A stretch of 64,000 nt of DNA from Salvelinus alpinus (GCF_045679555.1 NC_092122.1:9977602-10041601), one strand, 5' to 3'. Counted from the stretch's first letter, positions 1 through 11,929 are shown. A program made the numbers and translations. The notes: generated from the letters alone by a model not told the origin.

Positions 1-1239
1 GCTCTACCTTTTTTCTTTCTATCGTGCATTGGTGGGCCGCTTTTTACAGTCATAAAGCATATTGCGGGCTGTTCTAAAACTGGACTACTTCCGGACCGAA
101 CCTTCAACCATTTGTTTAGGCTACACCAACTACACCAGCTATAGCTAACAACCTGGGATGTAACGTTTTGGAAAATTCTGATAGAAATATGCTACTGTAT
201 GTAGAACAAACATGCCTCTCTGACATGTTGAATAAGGAATAACGTCAGTTCTATTCATGGAATTTTCAATCTGCAACGTGGCTCTGGTAACGTGGCTGTT
301 CAGTTGCAAAACATTCTCGAATGTAAAAATATCTAAGACTAGACTAAATAAAATAAAAAAGAGTGCAAAAATTAACACTGCCTACACCTGTTAAAACTAC
401 AACATTGTACCTGCTATAACCACCCACTGCACAACTCACACTCACCTCAAATATAGTATGTCCTGGCTACTTAACATAAGGAACCATACATGTGATTAGA
501 CCATGCTAAAATGAATGTTACTACAAGCTTCACTCCGTTGATCTACGTACATGTGTGTGTGCGTGCGTGTACGTGGGTGGAGTGGGATTTTTGGTAACAT
601 GATATCCTCGCCGGTCCCTCTACCATTTACACTCCAACGTTTTTTATTTTTGTCTTAACATTTTGTGAAGGCAAGGAAGAGTCGCCTTTCCTTGCTAGTA
701 GTAGCTAGGTGGCAGCCTGGCTAGCTGGCTTTAGCGTTGCTAAAAACATAGCGAGCTAGCTAGCCTTTTTAGCTTCCCACATCCCATGTGAAATAATCAG
801 ATTTATAATTTTATAAATATTTTTATACTTGGTGGTGTAACCTAAAACATTATTCCAGTTTGATAGGCTCCTTGTGTATTCATTCCCATATCAGCTCAAA
901 TATAAAATGTTATCATGTTTTGGTCGTGGAGAAAAAACAGTTACTGAGATTTATTTGGTTTTAAATGCAAAATAAGCTACTTTGATGAATAGCCTATGTA
1001 GCATATAGATCAGATCAAGAAACCAAGCGACAAAACTTTTCAGGTAGTAAAAAAGTATGTTGAATGCCGGAGTGTATTACAAGGAGCCGTCCCTTTTGTA
1101 ACAAAAAACATTGCAACACTCCAAATATTGCGTCTGCATAGAGCTTGTAGTAATTGGCTCAAAGGCCAAACTTAACCTGTGGACCAATGGTCAGTCATAC
1201 ACTATACATAGGCTAGTTATCATAAAGCAAGTTTTTTTA
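1..1239. other. Intergenic, no gene seen
   Basis: AT-rich DNA with no convincing coding exon. It holds a short GT-rich run near 548-575 and repeated AGCTAGCT-type words near 715-765. Short open frames here lack splice context or family resemblance. Confidence 0.5.
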
Positions 1240-4200
1240 GAAGATGGTCCCGAGGAAAATGGCTGACGTTTTACATTCTCCCAACCGATTGTGCTATTTT
1301 GTTCGTTTTTTTGTGTTTTGTGTAACTTTTTTAAAAACTTATTGTAAAAAAAAAAAAAGAATTACATAATGTTGCTGCTACCGTCTCTTATGGCCGAAAA
1401 TAACTCCTGGATATCAGAACAGCGATTACTAACCGCGGACTAGAATAAACTTTTTCCTTTAACGAGTCCGACGAGAAGGATATCCTGCTTTCACTGGAAC
1501 AGGCCCAGATCCACGCCTTTTGCATGAAGAAAAGACACAGGAAAAGGAGAATCTGAGAATCCGTAGGCAAGCGAGTAAACTCCCTGCCATCCGTTCTTCT
1601 TGCTAACGCGCAATCATTGGAAAATAAAATTCATGACCTACGATTAAGATTATCCTACCAACGGGACATCAAAAACTGTAACATCTTATGTTTCACCAAG
1701 ACGTGGCTGAACGACGAAACGGACAATATAGAACTAGCGGGATTTTCCATGCACCGGCAGAACGGAGATGCTACCTCTGGTAAGAAGAGGGGTGGGGGTG
1801 TGTGTCTATTTGTCAATAACAGCTGTTGCGCGATGTCTAATATTAAAGGAGTCTCGAGGTATTGCTCGCCTGAGGTAGAGTACCTTATGATAAGCTGTCG
1901 ACCACACTATCTACCAAGAGAGTTCTCATCTGTATTATTTGTAGCCGTCTATTTACCACCAGAAAGCGAAGCTGACACTAGGACCGCTCTCATCCAACTC
2001 TATAAGGCCATAAGCAAAGAAGAAAATGCTCACCCAGAAGCGGCGCTCCTAGTGGCTGGGGACTTTAATGCAGGCAAACTCCCCCGCCTTCCATTTGGCA
2101 AATCTGACCATAATTCTATCCTCCTGATTCCCGCTTACAAGCAAAAACTAAAGCAGGAAGTACCAGTGACTCGCTCAATACGGAAGTGGTCAGATTATGC
2201 GGATGCTACACTACAGGACTGTTTTGCTAGCATAGACTGGAATATGTTTCAGGATTCATCCAATGGCATTGAGGAGTACACCACCGCAGTCATTGGCTTC
2301 ATCAATAAGTGCATCGACGACATCGTCCCCACAGTGACTGTACGTACATATCCCAAGCAGAAGCCATGGATTACAGGCAACATCCGCATCAAGCTAAAGG
2401 CTAGAGCTACCGCTTTCAAGGAGTGGGAGACTAATCTGGACGCTTACAAGAAATCCCGCTATGCGCTCAGATGAACCATCAAACAAGCAAAGCGTCAATA
2501 CAGGATTAAGATTGAATCCTACTACATCGGCTCTGACGCTCGTCGGATGTGGCCTGGCTTGGAAACTATTACGGATTACAAAGGGAAACCCAGACGCGAG
2601 CCTACCAGACAAGCTAAATGCCTTGTATGCTCGTTTTGAGGCAAGCAACACTGAAGCATACACGAGAGCACCAGCTGTTCTGGATGACTGTGTGATAATG
2701 ATCTTGGTAGCCAATGTGAACAAAACCTTTAAATAGGTCAACATTCACAAAGCCGCTGGACCAGACGGATTACCAGGACGTATACTCAAAGCATCCGCGA
2801 ACCAAATGTCAAGTGTCTTCACTGACATTTTCAACCTCTCCCTGACTGAGTCTGTAATACTTACATGTTTCAAGCAGACCACCATAGTCCCTGTGCCCAA
2901 GGAAGCAAAGGTAACCTGCCTAAATGATTACCACCCCGTGGCACTCACGTCGGTAGCCTTGAAGTGCTTTGAAAGGCTGGTCATGGCTCACATCAACAGC
3001 ATCCTCCTGGACACCCTAGACCAACTCCAATTCGCACACCGCCCCAACAGATCCACAGATGACGCAAGTTCAATCGCACTCCACACTGCCCTTTCTCGCC
3101 TGAACAAAATTAACACCTATTTGAGAATGCTGTTCATTGACTACAGCTCAGCGTTCAACACCATTATGCCCATGAAGCTCATCAATAAGCTAAGGACTCT
3201 GGGACTAAACATCTCCCTCTGCAACTGGATTCTGGACTTCCAGACGGGCCGCCACCAGGTGGTAAGAGTAGGCAACAACACGTTTGCACGCTGATCCTTA
3301 ACACTGGGGCCCCTCAGGGGTGTGTACTTAGTCCCTTCCTGTATTCCCTGTTCACCCACGACTGCGTGGCCAAACACGACTCCAACACCGTCATTAAGTT
3401 TGCTGATGATACAATAGTGGTAGGCCTGATCACCAACAACGATGAGAAGGCCTATAGGGAGGTCAGACAACTGGCAGTGTAGTGCCAGGACAATAACCTC
3501 TCCCTCAATGTGAGCAAGACAAAGGAGCTATTCGTGGACTACAGGAAAAGGCGGGCCTAACAGGCCCCCATTAACATCGACGGGGCTGTAGTGGAGCGGG
3601 TCAAGAATTTCAAGTTCCTTGGTGTCCACATCACCAACAAACTATTATCGTCCAAACATACCAAGAAAGTCGTGAAGAGGGCTCAACAAAACCTTTTCCC
3701 CCTCAGGAGACTGAAAATATTTGGCATTGGTCCCCAGATCCTCAAAATGTTCTACAGCTGCACCATTGAGAGCATCCTGACCGGTTGCATCCCCGCCTGG
3801 TATGGCAACTGCTCGGCAAGGCGCTACAGAGGGTAGTGCGTATGGCCCAATACATCACTGGGGCCAAGCTTCCTGCCATCCAGGACCTATACAATAGAGG
3901 AAAGCCCATAAAATTGTCAGAGACTCCAGTAACCCAAGTCATAGACTGTTTTCTCTGCTACCGCACTGCAAGCGGTACCGGAACGCCAAGTCTAGGACCA
4001 AAAGGCTCCTCAACAGCTTCTACCCCCAAGCCATAAGACTGCTGAACAATTAATACATTCGCCACCGGACTATTTACGTTGACCCTCCCTCCCTTTTGTA
4101 CACTGCTGCTTCTCGCTGTTTATTATCTATGCATAGTCACTTCACCCCAACCTACATGTACAAATTACCTCAACTAACCTGTACCCCCGCACACTGACTC

Positions 4201-4390
4201 AGTACCGGTGCTCCCTGCCTTGTTATTGTTATTCTTATTGTGTTACTTTTTATTCTAGTCTACTTGGTAAATATTTTCTTAACTCTTCTTGAACTGCACT
4301 GTTGGTTAAGGGCTTGTAAGTAAGCATTTCACGGTAAAGTCTACACTTGTTGTATTCGGCGCATGACACAAATAAAGTGATTTGATTTGA
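1240..4390 (+). mobile_element. L2-group LINE (RSg-1-like), nearly full length, degenerate
   Basis: The element starts at a GAAGATGG-type 5' end and finishes in the salmonid LINE tail with TTTGATTTGA at 4381-4390. An endonuclease domain is open at 1617-2474, with GDFN and SDHN motifs. The part between them is shortened by several tens of residues compared with the other salmonid copies I know of this family, so the nuclease is unlikely to work. Reverse transcriptase follows in broken frames: the [11 protein letters not shown] block is near 3133-3165 and the FADD catalytic box near 3397-3410. The 3' part matches copies at 8896-10003 (-), 21716-23143 (+) and 33455-33776 (-). The L2-group call is from family knowledge; the exact subfamily is inferred. 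Confidence 0.9.
1617..2474 (+). pseudogene. LINE endonuclease region
   Basis: A 285-codon open stretch of the LINE protein. An APE-type endonuclease lies in the first half (CFTKTWLND, then a GGGVCLF block, then VAGDFNAGKL). A linker follows with the NKCIDD and KPWITGNIR blocks found again at 52.6-53.0 kb. The sequence jumps from GDFNAGKL to PFGKSDH, an internal deletion. The frame ends before reverse transcriptase, so no intact polyprotein remains. Confidence 0.75.
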
Positions 4391-4981
4391 TAAAGGATTC
4401 ACACAGAGGTCATAGGTTACATTACAAATACATAGGCTGAATGTCCAATTCAAACAAAACAACATGATGTTTAATGCCAGGAAAACCCCTGGGGATTTGA
4501 AAGCTGAAAGAATGCATACAGAATTCCCATTGTTCTGATGATTGACTATTTACCCAGCATCAGCATTTATATTTGGATGTGTAAATCCAATATTTAAATC
4601 ATATTAAGAGTTTATGAATGTAATATTCACAGAGCTCTGTGATCCAGCTAGCTTACAGTCTCTGCTGGATGACGTCCCTGAGTAGTGTCACTATGGAAGG
4701 CTGGCAGGCTGTCTCTCCATCCCTCTGAGATGAAGCCTCTCTGTTAATCCGTCTGTTCTGGTAAACACAGGCCTCGCTGACTGGCTAACACAAACACACA
4801 GACACACAAACAGACACCCACACACATACACTGGCAGAGCCTTTATGGCTCACACACTCACGAACACAACATTTGTGTGTACACATCCATAGAGTCATTG
4901 GTATGTAATACACACACATAGGCACACAAACAACACACACATGATTGTGTGATAAGCACACACACAAACACACACACTAAC
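4391..4981. other. Intergenic with CA-rich microsatellite
   Basis: No coding exon seen. Between about 4785 and 4981 the plus strand is made of interrupted CA repeats. These run up to the splice donor of the candidate exon at 4982-5033. Confidence 0.6.
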
Positions 4982-5033
4982 CTGCAGGGTCCATGACCTC
5001 CTCGATGACCGGTGGCAGGCGTAGTCCGTCCAT
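4982..5033 (-). CDS. Candidate first coding exon of an unrecognised gene
   Basis: On the minus strand an ATG at 5033 sits in a strong start context (CAACCATGGA) and opens 17 codons reading MDGLRLPPVIEEVMDPA. It ends at 4982 in CTGCAG followed by a GTTAGT donor, leaving phase 1. A possible acceptor for the same exon (CTCTGCAG) ends at 5103, so the exon could be 4982-5102 with 5' UTR. The rest of the gene would lie to the left, but I found no second exon in 1-4981 and do not recognise the peptide. The GC content is higher than in the flanks. This could be chance. Confidence 0.3.
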
Positions 5034-6359
5034 GGTTGCCCTGGCGACTCAGTGTGGGGGATTAGGGGGGAGGTGTCGTGTGGGTCCAGATGCTCTCTTG
5101 CACTGCAGAGGTCGAGTGATGGATGAGTATAGGGGGACCAGGGCAGAGAGAGACAGGGGGAAGATGACGCAGACGAAGCCCAGGAAGGCTCCTCACGCTC
5201 CGGGTAGACTCAGCCGCAGCAGCCCCTCCATCCTGGAGGTGAGAGAGACGCACGGACGCTGGAGAGCAAAGAGACAAACTGAGCGAGGGTCCGCAGTCTG
5301 AGATGCATGCAACAAAGAGACAAACGGTACAGCTCTCTCTCTCTCTCAAACTCACTCAGATGCTGCACAATTCACTCTCTAGACCTCCTTTTGTTTTCAT
5401 ACTGCACTCATGTCTCCTTTTTACTTGAGCTATTATTCTATAACCCTTTCCTGTCCTTTTCTCTCTCTCTCTCCCTTTACCACTGGCCAATTCTCTCTCT
5501 CTCATTTGCATGGTTGGTCCCTCTACTGGTTTCTCTCCCGTCTCGGTCTGGGTATCAAGCACGTTTGATGCCCATGCTTTTGCATCCCATCTCTACCTCT
5601 CCCTCTCTATTTCCCTTTATCTGCTCTTTCTGCTTCTTTAACGACACGGGTCAAATCAAAGGCATCCCTTTCACCGTCTAGCACACGTATCTGTAAGCGT
5701 AAATAACAAGTAAATATAGACACACACACACACACTGTATTTACCTTTAATGAGAGTCAGACCTTGGAGCTCTGGATGCTGACAACCTATTCTCCTGCAG
5801 CTTGCAATTCATTTCCGTCGGTCGTTCACTCCTCCCTCCCTCCCTCCCTCCCTCCCTCCCTCCCTCCATCCTCTCTCTCTCTCTCTCACACACTCTCTCT
5901 CTCTCCCTCCCTCCCTCCCTCCCTCCATCCTCTCTCTCACACACACACACTCTCTCTCTCCCTCCGATTCTCTTTTCTCGTTGTGTTAACTATGCAGGCC
6001 TCATTAGTAAAGGTTCTCATACTAAATACTGCTGTCTGATTAATTCCTCTCCTTCTATCCTCTCCTTCTATCTTTCCTTACAGATTAAAACGGCTTAACC
6101 CTTCCCTTACCTGCTGTTGGTCCGTCAGCTGTGATCAATGAACATAGCTATTTTCATCCAGCCATCGAACCTGAACAAGAGAGCACAGATTGTAAGTCAT
6201 GAATACACAATGAACTTATGATGCGAGTGATTTAACCCTTCGCTGCACTGAGGACAGGTACTGGGAGAGAGACTGATGAGGTAGGACTCTTGTGGGTTCT
6301 CACAGCTGCAGTGTACCTTCAGAGAGACATGAAACACTACGGGGGAAATATGTACAGGT
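5034..6359. other. Intergenic, pyrimidine-rich
   Basis: No gene recognised. The plus strand is CT-rich (5336-5640). A CCCT/CTCT microsatellite lies at about 5832-5966, with short CA runs. Open frames over it are low-complexity and not credible. Confidence 0.5.
5832..5966 (+). repeat. CCCT/CT/CA compound microsatellite
   Basis: Two blocks of CCCT-type units, each followed by CT and CA runs, so the whole compound unit appears twice. Confidence 0.9.
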
Positions 6360-7245
6360 TTATGTTATCTGTCATTCTGCAAGGAGCGTTTTGTAATATC
6401 TACAATGCCTTTAAAAGCTTTGTGTAGTGTCACGGCTCCTCCTCTGCAGTGCAGGGGGCGGTTCCTCCTGCAGGCAGAGGAGGGTCGTTAGTGATTGGAG
6501 CCACCTGGGCTCAGGGTATAAAACTGTCACTAATCACTTCTCTCTCTCTCTCTCTGCTCCTCCAGGTATGCTCATGATTTGTTTGTTCCTTTGTAGTTTT
6601 GCATAGTTTTCACTCAGTCATGTTCACACACACTTATTCACGCATCCATGCACTTTACATACACCTTACATTATGATACTTCCACACCTCATTCCTTTTT
6701 CTTAGTTTTAAGTTAATAGTTTTGTTTATAATAAAGAACACTTTTAATTGGCCTATACCTGTTGTTCGTGCCCCCTCATTTTTGTCACAGGCTATGAGCT
6801 GGCTTGTGACAGTAGCAAGAACCTTTAATATTCATGACAATCAGAATGGCATCAAATGGAACTAAAGTAGGCTACTTGTCAGTGCTGATTATTCTCAAAC
6901 TATTCATTACGAATTTTGATCAGTCATGGAAATAAAATTGCTGAAAACAAATTGGCTCCCAATTTAAAAAGAAGATGAAGAACAAGCTATGAAGAAAAAA
7001 TACTGAAGTTTTGGTGAAGGTAAAGCCAACTAGCGCAAAGATACTATTGCGATATTGTCAAAACGATAAGATATATCGTCAAAAAAGTAAAAATGTAAAT
7101 AATTATGGTATCTGTCATTCGGCAAGCCTTTGAAAGCTTTTCTCCTTCGTGTTGCAAGAACCCTTAACATTCATGGCTATCAGAATGTCATCAAATGGAA
7201 CCGTAGTAGGCTATTTGTCAGTGTTGATTATTGTCAACAGATGTA
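6360..7245 (+). repeat. Direct duplication of about 150 bp, one copy split by an LTR
   Basis: Copy B (about 7085-7245) runs through a CTGTCATTC block, then CTTTGAAAGCTTT, CAAGAACC, CAGAATG and TCAAATGGAAC blocks, to TGTCAGTGTTGATTATT. The same order occurs at 6365-6427 and resumes at 6812-6898. The solo LTR at 6428-6811 separates the halves. The copies have diverged at many sites, so the duplication is older than the LTR insertion. Confidence 0.75.
6428..6811 (+). mobile_element. Solo LTR of an LTR retroelement (fossil)
   Basis: 384 bp with TG...CA ends (TGTCACGG to TTGTGACA), flanked on both sides by GTAG (6424-6427 and 6812-6815), a 4-bp target duplication. It has a TATA-like GGTATAAAA near 6517 and an AATAAA near 6731, as expected for an LTR in plus orientation. 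No internal region is present. Family not determined; Gypsy-type or endogenous-retrovirus-type would fit the short target duplication. Age not estimated. Confidence 0.75.
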
Positions 7246-7691
7246 ACTATGTGCTCTCAGCTTTGACATGTTGTCATTGTGAGCACAAAGGTCATGAAGT
7301 AACAAACTGAGTAACACTCCACAATACACAATGACTCACAACAGGCAGGCCTCACGTTATAAAAATGGAACTGCGACGAGCTCAGAGCATCACACGAATC
7401 GAGGCGGATGGGTTGCTAGGCAACCAAGTCCACTGGACCGCATCACATGAAATAGGCTAGATGCAAATTGTTCAAGCTAAAAACAAAACTACAGAGAAGT
7501 GTAAACATTCTTAACAGTCAAACCTCATCTTTCCTTGTGAGATGTTGACTGTTCAAGATGGTCCTTACTAGCCAATGACTAAAAGTTTTAGGAAAGACTA
7601 CAAAAGTTCAATGTTGACTTTGAAGGATTTTTCATCTTTACCACAACACCCTGGTATCCTCTGCCCTGTGGGTTTTTTCTCTATCAGATGG

Positions 7692-7983
7692 TGAGTCAGT
7701 AAACCTGACTACTGTGAGTGTGACTGAGCTGCTGTGCATCGCTGTGCAACACTGCAGCAGAAGTTATATAAGGCAGGCTTTCAGAGGACCAGAGAGAGAA
7801 AGAACACTACTGAGTGAAAGGAAGAGGGAAGGGAGTGTACCCAGAATTATGACAAATGGCATAAGTAGAAGCTAGCAACACATATAGGTATTGCTCTCAC
7901 CACTGTGGCGCAAGGAGTGGAGGTGTCTGCTGTGTGCTATCCTATAGGAGATGCTATGAATGCCATGCTACCATCATCAGGAG
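7692..7983 (+). promoter_or_regulatory. Candidate TATA promoter and short first exon
   Basis: TGAGTCA (AP-1 consensus) at 7692-7698 is followed by TATATAA at 7765-7771. About 210 bp downstream is a good splice donor, GAG then GTAAGTG, after 7983. An ATG at 7956 opens nine codons (MNAMLPSSG) into the donor. Short upstream ATGs (one at 7951 stops at once) weaken the case. No following exon was recognised, so this may be a non-coding first exon or chance. Confidence 0.25.
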
Positions 7984-8167
7984 GTAAGTGGGGACATATT
8001 AACACACATGGATGCACACACAAACACACACACACACACACTTGATAACCATGTCCTGGAGGACCCTGTGTCCTGCTGTCTCCAGAATATCTCCTCTTCC
8101 CACCCACACACACACACACACACACAGGTATAAAGACAAGAAAACAAGCAGGCTGTGAAAAATAGCC
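7984..8167. repeat. CA microsatellites
   Basis: CA runs at about 8022-8041 and 8104-8127, with another short one near 8410. No coding signal. Confidence 0.8.
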
Positions 8168-8333
8168 TAACCTTGCTGTGGGCTAAGACAGGATCTTCCA
8201 GTCTCACCTCTCATCACTGCCCTAGCGTCGCTATGGGCTAAGACAGGATCTGACCGCCTCTTCTCTTATCACTGCCCTGACCTCGCTGTGGGCTAAGACT
8301 GGATCTCCCAGTCTCTCCTGTCATCACTTCTCT
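8168..8333 (+). repeat. Three tandem copies of a ~56-bp unit
   Basis: Each unit contains a CTGTGGGCTAAGAC-type block, then GGATCT, a CTC-rich part and a TCATCACT block. The three are in register at about 8168, 8224 and 8280, with scattered differences. Confidence 0.8.
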
Positions 8334-8895
8334 GGGAAACACAGACGTTCACATTTAAACAGGCAGGGAAATGGAGTGTGTCCATTGCCATTAAGCCAGG
8401 TTTATGCTAACACACACACAAACACTGCAGGTCCATTTGGTAAAAAGGAGTTGTGGCTCGGAGAAAACATCAACACCATAAAAAAGGCATATCCTCTAAT
8501 TGTTTTTCTGTTTCCTATTTCCACCAGCCATAGGAGCAGCTGACAGATTTGCTCCATATCAAAACACGGGCAACAGTTTACAGTCAGGTGCCCCAGTTAG
8601 CATGGGAGAGAGTGAAACTGGGTATTCCCAGCTGGAGCGCGGTTGCCCTGGGCGCAAGACATAGCACTCTGTTGGAAACACATTGTGACCTTGTTCGACA
8701 CAGCTGGGCCAGAGTTGGGATCAACAGAAGTGTCATTACAATACCCTTTCTATATTATATATCTATATTAATATGCCTTAGTACCATAGTGAGGTGAAGG
8801 AATATTATTGTACCTAAGGAGGTTCTAGTAGTGAAAAAACGTGGAATGTGTGTAATAACTATATTTTCTGTGTTTTAAACCAGCATGGCTATAAT
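8334..8895. other. Intergenic, nothing recognised
   Basis: An 82-codon open frame at 8549-8797 (+) resembles no family I know and has no promoter or splice context. Left unassigned. Confidence 0.4.
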
Positions 8896-10003
8896 AAATC
8901 AAATCAAATTGTATTCGTCACATGCTACGAATACAACAGGTGTAGACCTTACAGTGAAATGCTTACTTACAAGCCCCTAACCAACAATGCAGTTTAACAA
9001 ATACGAAAAAGAAATAAAAATAACTAATTAAAGAGCAGCAGTAAAATAACAATAGCAAGACTACATACAGGGGGTACTGGTACAGAGTCAATGTGCAGGG
9101 GAACCGGTTAGTCGAGGTAATTGAGGTAATATGTACATGTAGGTAGAGTTATTAAAGTGACTATGCATAGATCATAACAGAGAGTAGCAGCGGTGTAAAA
9201 GAGGGGGTGGGGGGGAATGCAAATAGTCTAGGTAGCCATTTGATTAGATGTTCAGGAGTCTTGTGGCTTGGGGGTAGAAGCTGTCTAGAAGCCTCTTGGA
9301 TCTAGACTTTGCTCTCCGGTACCGCTTGCCGTGCGGTAGCAGAGAGAACAGTCTATGACTAGGGTGGCTGGAGTCTCTGACAATTTGTAGGGCCTTCCTC
9401 TGACACCGCCTGGTATAGAGGTCCTGGATGGCAGGAAGCTTGGCCCCAGTGATGTACTGGGCTGTACGCACTACCCTCTGTAGTGCCTTGCGGTCGGAGG
9501 CTGAGCAGTTGCCATACTAGGCGGTGATGCAACCAGTCAGGATGCTCTCGATGGTGCAGCTGTAGACCCTTTTGAGGATCTGAGAACCCATGCCAAATCT
9601 TTTCAGTCTCCTGACGGGGAATAGGTTTTGTTCTGCCCTCTTCACGACTGCCTTAGTGTGCTTGGACCATGTTAGTTTGTTGGTAATGTGGACACCAAGG
9701 AACTTAACGCTCTCAACCCGCTCCACTACAGCCCCATTGATGAGAATGGGGGCGTGCTCGGTCCTCCTTTTCCTGTAGTCCACAATCATCTCCTTTGTCT
9801 TGATCACATTGAGGGAGAGGTTGTTGACCTGGCACCACATGGTCAGGTCTCTGACCTCCCTATAGGCTGTCTCGTCATTATCGGTGATCAGGCCTACCAC
9901 TGTTGTGTCATCGGCAAACTTAATGATGGTGTTGGAGTCGTGCCTGGCCGTGCAGTCATGAGTGAACAGGGAGTACAGGAGGGGACTGAGCACGCTCCCC
10001 TGC
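8896..10003 (-). mobile_element. 5'-truncated L2-group LINE
   Basis: Read on the minus strand this is the 3' third of the same LINE as at 1240-4390. It has a reverse transcriptase FADDTTVV box, the NNLSLNV and KFLGVHITNK blocks, and the C-terminal [11 protein letters not shown] segment. The 3' tail ends at 8896 with a CAAATCAAATTG-type end. Frames are broken near 9520. It is truncated at its 5' side, where it abuts a SINE. Confidence 0.9.
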
Positions 10004-10229
10004 CTTTATTTAACTAGGCAAGTCAGTTAAGAAAAAAATGATTATTCACAATGGCGGCCTACCCCGGCCAAACCCTAACCCGGACGATGCTTGGCCAGTT
10101 GTGCGCCCCCCTATGGGACTCCCAATCCCGGCCGGTTATGATACAGCCTGGAATCGAACCAGGGTCTGTAGCGACACCTCTAGAACTGAAATGTGGTGCC
10201 TTAGACTCCTGCGCCACTCTGGAGCCCTA
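10004..10229 (-). mobile_element. tRNA-derived salmonid SINE
   Basis: Reversed, it begins GGGCTCCAGAGTGGCGCAG and has a B-box-like GGTTCGATTCC (near 10149-10163). It ends in the LINE-like tail ACTTGCCTAGTTAAATAAAGG. This is a pol III SINE head plus a shared LINE tail. It lies flush against the LINE at 8896-10003. A similar SINE is at 47658-47880 (+). Confidence 0.85.
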
Positions 10230-10689
10230 ATGTAACCACTTATGAGAATGGAGAATTATGGACGCTTATAGTTAGTGTCATAACACCTTCTAAAGCTTGT
10301 TATAGAATGTGTACTCCATAGAATGTGTTACCAAATATGTGCGTGTGTGTGCGTGTGTGTGGCTAGAGAGTGGTGTTCCCTTCCCATGTCCCCCCCAAAG
10401 AGTATTAGCTCACTCTCCTTATTGAGGGTAAGAGAATCAACACAAACCAAACTACACGTTTTACAGAACAGAGCAACCCTGTCCTATAGGCTACACTGCA
10501 TTAGCACGAATGTCCATTGTGTAACTCAAAAGGAATATTATTTGAAAGCACAAACAACTTAACTTCATTACATTATAGGCCTAAGCCTAATATTGACAAT
10601 CTGATAATAGTTCTCCTATATCACACATGTACAAGTGCACTTTTTTTGTTGCATATCCCTACTCCTCCTGAGACACGCTCAGAGAGTGG
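10230..10689. other. Intergenic, nothing recognised
   Basis: A short GT run near 10338-10360 and no coding signal. Confidence 0.5.
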
Positions 10690-10860
10690 GGTCAGAGACA
10701 GGGACCAGGCATTATTGACAGCGACCCTGGAGCAATTAGAGTTAAGTGCATTGCTAAAGGGCACGTCAACAGATTTTTCACCTCGTCAGCTCTGGGATTT
10801 GAACCAGTGACCTTTTGGTTACTGGCCCAACGCTTCTAGCCGCTAGGCTACCTGATATCT
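10690..10860 (-). mobile_element. tRNA-derived SINE, partial
   Basis: Reversed, it shows CAGGTAGCCTAGCGGCTAG, then GTAACCAAAAGGTCACTGGT and a B-box-like TTCAAATCCC. This is a different SINE head from 10004-10229 and is related to those at 27141 and 60617. The 3' end is indistinct. Confidence 0.7.
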
Positions 10861-11041
10861 GCCATAGAGTAAGGCATCATAATCGTGGTGATGGCATCAT
10901 AAATAAAGTCCTGTGATATTCTAGAATTTTGACAGTGTATATCCCGGGAAACAGAACGCTCAAATGCGCTTTTTCACCAAAAAAGACACCCTAAACTTCA
11001 TAACACAAACTGCCCTCATAAGGTAAACACGGCTAAGTATT

Positions 11042-11840
11042 ACAATGTCTCTTAAGAAATCTTCCCAGCGTTTGGCTAGGATCCAGGAAATGCTGGGCGA
11101 GATAGGTAAGGCTTTTTTACTTTAAAAAGTCAAGTTTGTTTGTAAAAAATGGAAGTCAAAATAAATAAAAAATATATGTTTTGCCTAATAGTTTTAGTCT
11201 GTCTTATTTTGAAAACACATAAAACATCCCGCTTCGCCCTGGCTTGCTGCCCTCAGCTGTCCACGTTGTGAAGAACGAGAGGAGGTCATCTGGGCCTTCA
11301 GGTGTGGGGAGGTGCCTGAAGCCTGGATGTCCTCCCTCTGTCCTCTCCAGACCAAGGGACCAGTCCGCCAAAGACTGCCTGGAGCTGAAGGACATCTAGG
11401 CTTACGTGCTAGTGGACGTGTGGGAGCCCAACATGGAGGCCCTGCAGTAGGTCAGTGTCCCCTTTTCTGCCTCCTCCTCTTCCCCCAGAGAGAGAAGCAG
11501 CAAACCTGGCCACACCCAGATCTGGAGAAAGGAGAGGCGCCCTGACCCCTACAGCTGCTACTCCAGGTCCAGCCATGTTGAGAGGCATAGGGGGAGCGAG
11601 GTGATGCGGCCTGGCTTCTCTGGCGAGAGACACAGCCACCGTGACCCTCACACCCACCACTCCTACCAAAGCCACATGGAGAGAACCAGCAGGACTTCTG
11701 CTCCCAGCTGTCCAAGTCCCGTAAGAGGAGCAGGGAGGGTCGGGACGAACTTCAGGTTTCCTCCAGCTGCAACAGTAACAGAGTTGAGCACTCAGCCTAC
11801 AGCATGGTGCACCCAAGGCACTGAAATGACTTTGAATTAG
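11042..11840 (+). other. GC-rich coding-like island, gene or gene remnant not recognised
   Basis: An ATG at 11044 opens 19 codons (MSLKKSSQRLARIQEMLGE) and runs into a GTAAGG donor at about 11105. A pyrimidine-rich acceptor (CTGTCCTCTCCAG) precedes 11351. After it, one frame reads SAKDCLELKDI, a stop, then AYVLVDVWEPNMEALQ. Further on, another frame reads QLSKSRKRSREGRDEL to a stop near 11824. GC content and reading bias stand out from the AT-rich flanks, but an internal stop and phase mismatch suggest decay. I cannot name the family. Confidence 0.25.
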
Positions 11841-11929
11841 ATATTTTCTAATTAGTTTAATTTAGAGCTAAATATGAGTTACTTGTTGTTTAACTCTTGA
11901 GTGTCTGCCTGATATATTCTCCCAAAAGC

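Noticed and set aside
5764-6098. Serine/leucine-rich open frames
   Set aside because: Pure translation of the CCCT/CT microsatellite.
10149-10229. tRNA-like sequence
   Set aside because: It is the head of a SINE, with a LINE-like tail; the same holds for 27141, 47658 and 60617. No separate tRNA gene was seen.
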